From the NCBI GenBank assembly GCA_021827225.1, contig JAKAXG010000346.1, positions 1 through 5,504 of the forward strand: DNA of 5,504 nucleotides, read 5' to 3'. The notes below the pieces were generated by a model. That model saw only the letters and a list, made by a program, of their open reading frames with translations. It did no database searches and was not told where the DNA came from. Below are positions 1 to 5,344 of this stretch, in pieces. The stretch's first letter is position 1; each line of letters starts with the position of its first letter. Origin of the DNA: Actinomycetes bacterium. Lineage in GTDB: Bacteria; Actinomycetota; Acidimicrobiia; Acidimicrobiales; Palsa-688. Made by a program: the position numbers and the translations under genes.

Positions 1-173
1 ACGAGCAGTGCCAGCGGCGGGTCCACGATCCCCAGCAGCGCGGCTCCGGCCAGCCCGGCCCAGAACCCCACCTCCACCGCGGGTGCCGGGATATGGGTGT
101 GCACCACCGGAACCACGTAGCTGCCGGCGCCGGCCGCCGATCCGGGCGCTTCGGGGCTTGCACCTGTCGCCAT
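1..173 (-). CDS. Hypothetical small membrane protein, N-terminal part (runs off left edge)
   Basis: Only the first 57 codons are present and the gene continues past base 1. The ATG at 171-173 is preceded by a strong Shine-Dalgarno AGGAGG (plus coordinates 180-185) at 6-base spacing, which fixes the start. The product begins with about 20 small, flexible residues rich in Ala, Gly, Pro and Ser. A short stretch with PVVHTHIPAP follows (residues 22-31), then a hydrophobic segment from about residue 34 to the edge containing GFWAGLAGAALLGIVDPPLA, probably a membrane helix broken by the Asp-Pro-Pro turn. I do not recognise the family and assign no function. It lies downstream of the MscS-type channel gene on the same strand, separated by 124 bases with several hairpins, so it could be the last gene of that unit or have its own promoter. 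Coding is supported by the ribosome binding site and an open frame; the membrane location is inferred from hydrophobicity. Confidence 0.7.
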   Translation of the reverse strand, partial: MATGASPEAPGSAAGAGSYVVPVVHTHIPAPAVEVGFWAGLAGAALLGIVDPPLALL

Positions 174-179
174 CTCCGA

Positions 180-200
180 CCTCCTGGTCCCGCCGACCAG
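180..200 (-). promoter_or_regulatory. Ribosome binding site abutting a small hairpin
   Basis: On the minus strand a perfect 6-bp inverted repeat, CTGGTC-GGCGG-GACCAG (plus 184-200), runs directly into GAGG, the core of the Shine-Dalgarno of the gene starting at 173. The last two bases of the stem are the first two of AGGAGG. In the mRNA the hairpin would sit just 5' of the ribosome site, where it could modulate translation or serve as a protein-binding palindrome. The repeat is seen directly; any regulatory role is inference. Confidence 0.45.
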
Positions 201-233
201 CATTACCGCGGCCCCGTCCCTGTGCTACCGGTC

Positions 234-278
234 GAAGGTCCCTAGGACCCCTTCGCCGGCTGCCTCCCCGGCTGGAGG
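234..278 (-). terminator. Tandem hairpins after the MscS-type gene, possible terminator
   Basis: Downstream of the channel stop codon the minus strand has two hairpins. The nearer is CCTCC-N6-GGAGG (plus 263-278). The farther is GAAGGGGTCC-TAG-GGACCTTC (plus 234-254), eight pairs with a two-base bulge and a three-base loop. Neither is followed by a run of T, so an intrinsic terminator is uncertain; actinobacterial terminators often lack a T tract. They could also mark an mRNA processing or stability boundary before the next gene at 173. The rest of 174-297 holds nothing else I can identify apart from a short CCGGT tandem at about 282-299. Confidence 0.35.
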
Positions 279-297
279 GTGACCGGTCCGGTCCGGT

Positions 298-1434
298 TCA
301 GCGCTGGCCGCGGGTGGCCGGGCGGCCCTGGTGGCGCCGGAGCGGCCGGACCGTGTCCTCGGGTACTAGCGGCGGCCGGGGACCCTCGGCCGGGGCGCCC
401 CGCAGGCGGGGCAGGGCCTCGGGGTGGTACCGGTCGAGGAAGCCGATCAGCTTCTCGCGCACCTCGCACTGCAGATCCCATGAGCGGCCACTGTCCGGTG
501 AGCTCATCAGCGCCCGGAGACGCATGGTCGTGGAGTCGGAGTCGCTCACCTGGAGGACGGCCACGTTGCCGTCCCAGTTCGGGGCTTCGGCCAGGATGCG
601 CTGGAACTCCGCCCGCACGTCGTCCACCGGGGTGGAGAAGTCCACCTCCAGGTTCACCCAGCCGAGGATGTCCGAGCCCGTCCGGGTCCAGTTCTCGAAC
701 GGGTTGGACACGAAGTAGGAGATGGGCACCACGAGCCGCCGCAGGTCCCACACCCGGACGACCACGTAGGTGAGGGCGATGTCCTCGATCCGGCCCCAGT
801 GGCCTTCCACTACTACCACGTCGTCGACGCGGATGGGTTGGCTGAGGGCGATCTGCACGCCGGCGACGATGTTGGCGACCGTGGGCTTGGCGGCGAGACC
901 GCCGACCACGCCGATCAGCCCGGCGGAGGCCAGGAGGCCGGCGCCGGCGGCCCGGACGCTGGGGAAGCTGAGCAGGGTCGCCGCTACCGCGATCAACCCC
1001 ACGGCCACGACGGTCACCCGCCGCAGGATCTGCAGCTGGGTCTGCACGCGGCGGGCCCGCAGGTTGTCCGCCACGTCGATGCGGTAGTGGAACAGCACGA
1101 CGTCGTCGAGGACGTAGGTCAGGCGCACCACCGCGAACGCCACGGCGAGGATCAGGGCCGACGAGACGGCGTGCAGCAGGTCCGAGCGCAGCGGGCCGCT
1201 CAGGGGCACGGCGGCCACCGCGATGTCGACGCCTATCAGCGGGATCAGGAGCGTCACCGGATGGCGGACGTTGCGTATGACCGACACGGCCAGGTTGGCG
1301 GTGCGCCCCTTCGGGCAGAAACGCCTCACCAGGTAGAGGCCCACGGCGTCGGCTGCGAGGGTCGCCGCCACGACCACGCCGATGATCGCTACCGGGGGCA
1401 TCAGAGCGCGCTGGGGCCTCGTCGCATCGGCCAA
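298..1434 (-). CDS. MscS-family mechanosensitive ion channel protein
   Basis: This is an inner-membrane channel of the small-conductance mechanosensitive (MscS) family, expected to open under membrane tension and release solutes during hypo-osmotic shock. From the start used here (378 residues) there are five predicted helices: about 14-37, 58-79, 87-110, 139-158 and 163-187. The last is the Gly/Ala-rich pore helix. The core GLIGVVGGLAAKPTVANIVA and then QPIRVDDVV (about 171-208) match the MscS pore helix and entry to the beta domain. The beta domain carries WGRIEDI and the family hallmark VVPISYFVSNPFENWTR. A cytoplasmic alpha/beta domain follows (about 255-336), then a Pro/Arg-rich tail. 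The start is ambiguous. I chose TTG 1432-1434 because GAGG lies 6 bases upstream. TTG 1444-1446 (four residues longer) and ATG 1399-1401 (eleven shorter) are alternatives; the latter lacks a well-placed ribosome site. It lies 73 bases after the MFS stop with no clear terminator between, so co-transcription is likely. The family call is firm; the ion or solute specificity is unknown. Confidence 0.92.
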   Translation of the reverse strand: MADATRPQRALMPPVAIIGVVVAATLAADAVGLYLVRRFCPKGRTANLAVSVIRNVRHPVTLLIPLIGVDIAVAAVPLSGPLRSDLLHAVSSALILAVAFAVVRLTYVLDDVVLFHYRIDVADNLRARRVQTQLQILRRVTVVAVGLIAVAATLLSFPSVRAAGAGLLASAGLIGVVGGLAAKPTVANIVAGVQIALSQPIRVDDVVVVEGHWGRIEDIALTYVVVRVWDLRRLVVPISYFVSNPFENWTRTGSDILGWVNLEVDFSTPVDDVRAEFQRILAEAPNWDGNVAVLQVSDSDSTTMRLRALMSSPDSGRSWDLQCEVREKLIGFLDRYHPEALPRLRGAPAEGPRPPLVPEDTVRPLRRHQGRPATRGQR

Positions 1435-1507
1435 TGCATCCCTCAATGGTGCGTTCTGTGCCCTTCGTCCTGCAAGCCGCGCCCGCTACCGGGTGCTGGA
1501 GGGACGT

Positions 1508-3325
1508 CTAGTCCGGCCGGTCCTCGGTCACGCCCATGGGGAGGAGTCCCTCGAAGGAGGCCAGGGTTCCCTCGGCCGCCGCCGTCTCCTCCTCGGCCAC
1601 GTGCTGGCGGCCCGTCGAACCGTTGCCGTTGCCCGCCGTCGCGGTCGCCGCCGCCGGTACCGGGGCGCTCCCGTGCACGTACTTCTTGCCCCGCAGCCAT
1701 GACGCCCCCGCCGCCAGCACGCAGGCGGCCGCCGCGAAATAGAACGCCTCGCGCAGTCCGGTCTGGAACGACCCGCTGATCAGTCCCGGGAAGAAACTGT
1801 GCCCGGTGACGTAGGCGGACCTGGTCGGGCCCAGCTGGTTCAGGGTGCTACCGAGCATCTTCTGCATGGGGTTGTAGCCGAGGAACGCGGCGAACAGGCT
1901 GGAGACGGGCGGCAGGTGCGAGATCCGGTCCGCCGTCGCCACCGGCACCCCGTTGGCCGTGAGGCCGTGGAGGAGACGGGACGGCAGGGTGGAGGACAGG
2001 CCCACGATGATGAGGCTGAAGAACACTCCGATCGAGAGCACCTGGGCGGAGTTCTGGAACGTGTTGGCCACCCCGGCGCCCGCGCCCCGGCGGTCCGGCG
2101 GCAGGCTGTTCATGATCCCGGCCCGGTTGGGGGCGGCGAACACCCCCATGGCGAAGCCCATGACGGCCAGGATGGCGGCGAACCAGATGTAGGAGAAGTC
2201 CACCGGCAGGGCGGTGAGCAGGAGGAAGCATGCCGCCGTGGCGAGCATCCCGCCCGTGGCGAAGGGCCGGGCGCCGAAGCGGTCGGAGAGGAAGCCCGAC
2301 AGCGGGGCGGCCACGAGCATGCCCCCGGTCAGCGGGAGCATGTAGATGCCGGCCCACAGCGGGGTCTGGGTGAAGTCGTACCCGTGGATGGGCAGCCACA
2401 CGCCCTGCAGCCAGATGATGAGCATGAACATCAGGCCGCCGCGGCCCAGCGATCCCAGGAAGCCGGCGAAGTTGCCGGCGCTGAACGCCCGGATACGGAA
2501 CAGCTTCAGGTCGAACATCGGGTGGGCGACGTGGTTCTCGATGATGCCGAAGACGCCCAGCACCACCACCCCACCGATCAGCTCGCCCAGCACGCTCGGG
2601 TTGGTCCAGCCCATGACGTGGCCGCCGTAGGGCATGATCCCGTAGGTGATTCCGGCGAGCACGGAGACCAGCCCGACGGCGAAGGTGATGTTGCCCCACC
2701 AGTCGATGGGGGCCGGGTTGCGCAGCCCCTGATCCCTGAGCTTCACGAAGGCCCAGACGGTCCCGAACAGCCCGAAGGGCACCGAGACCAGGAACACCAG
2801 GTGCCACTCGACCGGGGCCAGCACCCCGCCCAGCACGAGACCGACGAAGGAGCCGATCACGAGGGCGATGGCGTTGATGCCGATGGCCATGCCCCGCTGG
2901 TTCTCCGGGAAGGCGTCGGTCAGGATGGCGCTCGAGTTGGCCATGAGGCAGGCCGCACCGATCCCCTGGCCGATGCGCATGGCGATCAGGTACACGGCGG
3001 CCGCCGGGCCGCTGAACCAGGTGATCGACAGCAGGATCGAGAAGGTGGTGAAGACGGCGAACCCGAGGTTGTAGATCCGGACCCGGCCGTACATGTCCCC
3101 CACCCGGCCGAGCGTCACGACCAGCACCGCGGTGACGACCATGAAACCCATCAGCATCCACAGCAGGTAACCGGTGCTCGACGGCACCAGCGGATCGAGG
3201 TGGATGCCGTCGAAGATGTTGGGCAGGGCGATCAGGGTGATCGAGCTGTTGATCGCCGCCATGATCATGCCCAGGGTGGTGTTCGACAGCGCGACCCACT
3301 TGTAGCGGTCCGCCTTGGCCGTCAT
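1508..3325 (-). CDS. MFS efflux transporter, DHA2 (EmrB/QacA-like, 14 helices)
   Basis: This 605-residue integral membrane protein belongs to the drug:H+ antiporter-2 branch of the major facilitator superfamily, whose members export drugs or small hydrophobic compounds using the proton gradient. Fourteen hydrophobic segments can be traced between residues 11 and 545. Motif A, LGRVGDMYGRVR, is at 72-83 in the loop after helix 2, with a weaker copy (SDRFGAR, 347-353) in the second half. The motif C region at 158-167 reads GSFVGLVLGG, with Leu where antiporters usually have Pro. RxxQG is at 117-121. An outside loop of about 80 residues (446-524) separates helices 13 and 14. The C-terminal 55 residues are a non-membrane tail rich in Ala and Thr, then acidic (EEE at 578-580). 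The ATG start has AGGAG upstream but at a long 12-base spacing; no in-frame alternative fits better. It probably heads a unit with the MscS-type gene and may be controlled by the palindrome at 3355-3370. The substrate cannot be read from sequence. Confidence 0.93.
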   Translation of the reverse strand: MTAKADRYKWVALSNTTLGMIMAAINSSITLIALPNIFDGIHLDPLVPSSTGYLLWMLMGFMVVTAVLVVTLGRVGDMYGRVRIYNLGFAVFTTFSILLSITWFSGPAAAVYLIAMRIGQGIGAACLMANSSAILTDAFPENQRGMAIGINAIALVIGSFVGLVLGGVLAPVEWHLVFLVSVPFGLFGTVWAFVKLRDQGLRNPAPIDWWGNITFAVGLVSVLAGITYGIMPYGGHVMGWTNPSVLGELIGGVVVLGVFGIIENHVAHPMFDLKLFRIRAFSAGNFAGFLGSLGRGGLMFMLIIWLQGVWLPIHGYDFTQTPLWAGIYMLPLTGGMLVAAPLSGFLSDRFGARPFATGGMLATAACFLLLTALPVDFSYIWFAAILAVMGFAMGVFAAPNRAGIMNSLPPDRRGAGAGVANTFQNSAQVLSIGVFFSLIIVGLSSTLPSRLLHGLTANGVPVATADRISHLPPVSSLFAAFLGYNPMQKMLGSTLNQLGPTRSAYVTGHSFFPGLISGSFQTGLREAFYFAAAACVLAAGASWLRGKKYVHGSAPVPAAATATAGNGNGSTGRQHVAEEETAAAEGTLASFEGLLPMGVTEDRPD

Positions 3326-3337
3326 CGCGTCACTGCT

Positions 3338-3342
3338 CTCCT
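3338..3342 (-). promoter_or_regulatory. Ribosome binding site of the MFS gene, unusually spaced
   Basis: The minus strand reads AAAGGAGAG here, a good Shine-Dalgarno, but 12 bases separate AGGAG from the ATG at 3323-3325. A GTG lies only 4 bases from it (plus 3331-3333), in another frame. That GTG would make a three-codon reading frame whose TGA overlaps the MFS ATG as ATGA. Confidence 0.55.
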
Positions 3343-3354
3343 TTTAACCTGACT

Positions 3355-3375
3355 TTGACGTGCACGTAAACTATA
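3355..3375 (-). promoter_or_regulatory. Candidate operator and -10 box of the MFS gene
   Basis: A perfect 10-bp palindrome ACGTGCACGT (3358-3367) extends to TTgACGTGCACGTaAA (3355-3370), a 16-bp near-palindrome of the kind bound by dimeric repressors such as TetR-family proteins. On the minus strand it is directly preceded by TATAGT (plus 3370-3375), a good -10 box. The expected transcript start near 3363 would fall inside the palindrome, so a bound protein would block initiation. No good -35 is seen 16-18 bases upstream, so the promoter may need an activator or use another sigma factor. The palindrome is direct observation; the regulator and its class are inferred, and no regulator gene is present in the window. 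Confidence 0.5.
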
Positions 3376-3414
3376 GGACAAAGGGGCGGTCCGGATGGAC
3401 TGACCTGCCTCCCG

Positions 3415-3443
3415 CCCGGCCCGCCGTGGCGGCCAGGGCCGGG
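3415..3443. repeat. Strong GC-rich hairpin in the divergent intergenic region
   Basis: CCCGGCCC (3415-3422) and GGGCCGGG (3436-3443) are perfect 8-bp inverted repeats. The 13-base interior can add three more pairs (GCC with GGC) around a GTGGC loop, leaving a CA bulge. No T run follows on either strand, so it does not resemble an intrinsic terminator. It lies about 100 bases upstream of the ATPase start at 3540, probably in its leader or promoter region. The remaining bases between 3376 and 3539 show no other feature I can support. Confidence 0.5.
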
Positions 3444-3539
3444 GTTCACGGCACGACGGCTACGACCGGCGCTACCTGAGTGGTCGGCTGTGCCATGCTG
3501 CTGATCGGTCCGGTGGAGGCACCGGGGAAGCGACCTGAT

Positions 3540-4412
3540 ATGACGACCGACGGCGCCACCGCCCACTTCGAGCCCGAGCCGGCCTGCTCGGCCGGGGCGC
3601 GCCGCTTCGTGGTCGGGCATCTGGAGCTGTTGGGTCTGAACCGCTTCCGCGACGAGGCCGCCCTCTGCGTCAGCGAGCTGGCGACCAACGCCATCCTCCA
3701 CTGCCGGACGCCCTTCACCGTGGCGGTGCGGGCCATACCGGGCGGCGTTCGGATGGACGTCCAGGACGACCGCCCCGACCGTCTACCCGCGCCGCTGCCC
3801 GCCGACGTGGATCCGCTCGCCTCGGGCACCACCGGCAGAGGGCTGAGGCTGGTGGCGGCCGCATCCCGGAGGTGGGGGTATTTCACGACCGAGGTGGCCA
3901 AGACCGTGTGGGTCGAGTTGGCCGACGACCGTCGAGAGGGCTTCAGCGAGCCACTCGTCGAGTTGGCCGGCCTCCCCGCCCTCGGGACCGGCCGCCCGGT
4001 GCGCCTGGTGGGGCTCCCCGTCAGGGCGGCCATCGCGAGCGGCGTGCAGATCGACGACCTGGTCCGGGAGGCGCAGCTCCAGCCCGAACGGATCAGCCCG
4101 GGCGACCGGGCGACCCTCCTCCAGCTCCTGGAGCGCAGCGCCCCTCCCCGCCTGGTGGGCCGGCAGGAGGCGTTCCGGGCGGCGGCGCGGGGGCTCGACA
4201 GCTACACGCTCGAGCTCGGCGTATCTGCTGACGAGATGGCCGCGGTGGGGGAGCTGGTGGTCTTCCTCCAGCGGCTGGCTCAGCGGTCGAGCCTGGAAGC
4301 CGGCCAGGTCCCGGCCGAGGTGGAGGCCATGCGTGCCTGGATCCCCGGGGAGGTGGCGGCCCAGTTCGGGGGGCGGGCCCCGGTTCCCTTCCCGGGCGCC
4401 GCGGTCCTCTGA
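3540..4412 (+). CDS. RsbW-like ATP-binding regulatory protein with unassigned C-terminal domain
   Basis: The N-terminal half is a GHKL-type ATPase of the anti-sigma/serine-kinase (RsbW/SpoIIAB) class, which controls sigma factors or phosphorylates anti-sigma antagonists in the cytosol. In the 290-residue product the N box SELATNAILH spans about 45-54 (Glu46, Asn50, His54). The G1-like segment VQDDRPD is at 74-80, where Arg replaces the more usual small residue. The G2 box GRGLRLV is at 99-105, followed by WG (112-113) and the closing strand KTVWVEL (121-127). This domain fills about 130 residues, the usual size for free-standing members. A further 140 residues (about 150-290) are mostly helical by composition and begin with PVRLVGLPVRAAI. 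I have the impression that similar segments accompany such ATPases in other actinobacterial regulators but cannot name the domain. ATG 3540 is chosen because homology begins just after it and GGGGAAG lies upstream; GTG 3480 would add 20 residues of weak content. No sigma factor, antagonist or phosphatase gene is adjacent, so the partner is unknown. Confidence 0.85.
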   Translation: MTTDGATAHFEPEPACSAGARRFVVGHLELLGLNRFRDEAALCVSELATNAILHCRTPFTVAVRAIPGGVRMDVQDDRPDRLPAPLPADVDPLASGTTGRGLRLVAAASRRWGYFTTEVAKTVWVELADDRREGFSEPLVELAGLPALGTGRPVRLVGLPVRAAIASGVQIDDLVREAQLQPERISPGDRATLLQLLERSAPPRLVGRQEAFRAAARGLDSYTLELGVSADEMAAVGELVVFLQRLAQRSSLEAGQVPAEVEAMRAWIPGEVAAQFGGRAPVPFPGAAVL

Positions 4413-4426
4413 CCGGCCCGGATCAG
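4409..4426. terminator. Short inverted repeat spanning the two convergent stop codons
   Basis: Only 10 bases separate the stop of the ATPase gene (TGA 4410-4412) from the stop of the dehydrogenase gene (TGA on minus, 4423-4425). CTGA (4409-4412) and TCAG (4423-4426) pair and can be extended by CC with GG around a bulged A, giving a six-pair hairpin readable from both strands. There is no T run. It may help bidirectional termination, but the stem is short. Confidence 0.25.
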
Positions 4427-5220
4427 AAGACGGTGTAGCCGCCGTCGACGACCACGGTGTCCCCGGTGTGGAACGTGATGGCCGGATCGCACAGGAAGGC
4501 TCCGACCGCCTCGAAATCGTGCAGGGTGGCCCAGCGCCGGACCGGGGTGCGCCTGGTGGTGACCTCCACGAAGTTCGGGACAGCGCGCGCCGCTTCGGTC
4601 AGCTCCGTCTCGGTCCAGCCGGGAGTGAGGGCGTTGCAGCGGACCCGGTGACGGGCCAGCTCGACGGCGAGACTCCGCATCAACGCCGTCATGGCCGATT
4701 TGCTGGCCGCATAGTGCTCCAGGCCGGGCGCTCCGTGTATCGCCGACGTCGATGACACCCCAACCAGGGCGCCGCCGCTTCCCTGGCGCACCAGCTCGGA
4801 CGCGGCGGCCTTCAGGCACAGGAAGGCTCCGTCGAGGTTGACCGCCATCACCGATCGCCACTGCTCGTAGGACATGTCGACGAACGCCTGGCGCGATGAT
4901 GTGCCGGCGTTCGCCACCAGGCAGTCCAGGCGGCCGAAGTGCTCCAGCGTCTGCTGCAAGCAGCGTTCGACCGACTTCTCGTCGGCGACGTCGCAGCGCA
5001 GGCCGACGGCTTCGGCGCCGAGGTCCCGGAGCTCCTGCGCGGCCGCGTCGTTGCGGTCGGGGCGGCGCGCCCAGATGGCGACCGAGCCACCGGACCGGGC
5101 CACCCCCCGGGCCATGCCGAGTCCGATGCCCGAGTTGCCGCCGGTGACGACAACCACCCGGCCTGTGAGGTCTATGACCGGGGAGGGGACCGCCGGACCT
5201 CCACCTGCCGTTGCTGTCAT
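4423..5220 (-). CDS. Short-chain dehydrogenase/reductase (SDR family oxidoreductase)
   Basis: A 265-residue classical SDR, a cytosolic Rossmann-fold enzyme that reduces a carbonyl or oxidises an alcohol with NAD(H) or NADP(H). All classical motifs are present: the nucleotide loop TGGNSGIG at 26-33, the adenine-contacting CDVAD at 77-80, NAG at 104-106, the active-site Asn in VNLDG (128), catalytic Ser157 in VSSTS, and YAASK with Tyr170 and Lys174. PGW follows at 200-202 and the C terminus has the usual VVVDGGYT. Arg52 and Arg53 just after the second strand suggest a preference for NADP(H); this is inference. Length is typical of the family. The ATG has GGGGA five bases upstream. The closest general resemblance is to sugar or 3-oxoacyl-type SDRs, but the substrate cannot be assigned. 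It faces the TauE/SafE gene divergently and converges on the ATPase, so it appears to be a single-gene transcript with no pathway partner in view. Confidence 0.93.
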   Translation of the reverse strand: MTATAGGGPAVPSPVIDLTGRVVVVTGGNSGIGLGMARGVARSGGSVAIWARRPDRNDAAAQELRDLGAEAVGLRCDVADEKSVERCLQQTLEHFGRLDCLVANAGTSSRQAFVDMSYEQWRSVMAVNLDGAFLCLKAAASELVRQGSGGALVGVSSTSAIHGAPGLEHYAASKSAMTALMRSLAVELARHRVRCNALTPGWTETELTEAARAVPNFVEVTTRRTPVRRWATLHDFEAVGAFLCDPAITFHTGDTVVVDGGYTVF

Positions 5221-5250
5221 CGTGTCCCCGATTCGCTCCAGATGCCCTGG

Positions 5251-5280
5251 ACGCTAAATCACGCCGGCTCTGCTGCTCAA
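5251..5280 (-). promoter_or_regulatory. Candidate promoter of the SDR gene
   Basis: On the minus strand TTGAGC (plus 5275-5280) is followed after 18 bases by TAGCGT (plus 5251-5256), which fits the TANNNT -10 pattern common in actinobacteria. The implied leader is about 25 bases and contains the GGGGA ribosome site. The -35 is a fair match but the -10 is only moderate, so this is a candidate only. Confidence 0.4.
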
Positions 5281-5307
5281 CCGGCCGGGCGGGCACCGGT
5301 CCCCGAT

Positions 5308-5336
5308 TTGACCGTATGAACGGTTGTACGTACAAT
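5308..5336 (+). promoter_or_regulatory. Near-consensus housekeeping promoter of the TauE/SafE gene, apparently leaderless
   Basis: TTGACC (5308-5313) and TACAAT (5331-5336) are separated by exactly 17 bases, an almost ideal primary-sigma promoter. The bases after the -10, 5337-5344, are all pyrimidines. The first purine is the G of the GTG start codon at 5345, so transcription would naturally begin at or within two bases of the codon. No Shine-Dalgarno is present. This is the expected arrangement for a leaderless mRNA, which is common in actinobacteria. Confidence 0.75.
5311..5335. promoter_or_regulatory. Two inverted repeats inside the TauE/SafE promoter (operator candidates)
   Basis: TTGTACGTACAA (5324-5335) is a perfect 12-bp palindrome covering the end of the promoter spacer and five of the six -10 bases. 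Directly before it, sharing one base, ACCGT-ATGA-ACGGT (5311-5324) is a perfect 5-bp inverted repeat overlapping the end of the -35. A dimeric repressor bound at either site would exclude RNA polymerase. The repeats are directly visible; the identity of the binding protein is unknown. The sequence differs from the palindrome near the MFS gene, so a different regulator is likely. Confidence 0.6.
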
Positions 5337-5344
5337 TCTTTCCC

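Noticed and set aside
8..718. Plus-strand open frame of 236 codons at the left
   Set aside because: It is antisense to the channel C terminus and the leftmost gene, and is Pro/Arg/Ser-rich without recognisable domains or a ribosome binding site.
1479..1496. Hairpin CCCG-N4-CGGG between the MFS and channel genes as a terminator
   Set aside because: The stem is only four perfect pairs (six with a mismatch) and no T run follows; too weak to claim as a terminator.
799..1779. Plus-strand open frame of 326 codons opposite the channel gene
   Set aside because: It lies antisense to the MscS-type protein, is rich in His, Asp, Gln and Arg, and crosses the boundary into the MFS gene.
1848..3299. Long minus-strand open frame overlapping the MFS gene in another frame
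   Set aside because: The translation is Arg/Pro/His/Gly-rich without any domain, an out-of-frame shadow of the MFS reading frame.
1799..3352. Long plus-strand open frame (517 codons) opposite the MFS gene
   Set aside because: It is antisense to a clear 14-helix transporter and its translation is low-complexity, dominated by His, Asp, Gly, Glu and Gln, as expected from the opposite strand of GC-rich coding DNA.
3355..3378. Plus-strand promoter TTGACG with TATAGG for the ATPase gene
   Set aside because: The spacing is only 12 bases, outside the range for primary sigma factors, and both elements are better explained by the palindrome and the minus-strand -10.
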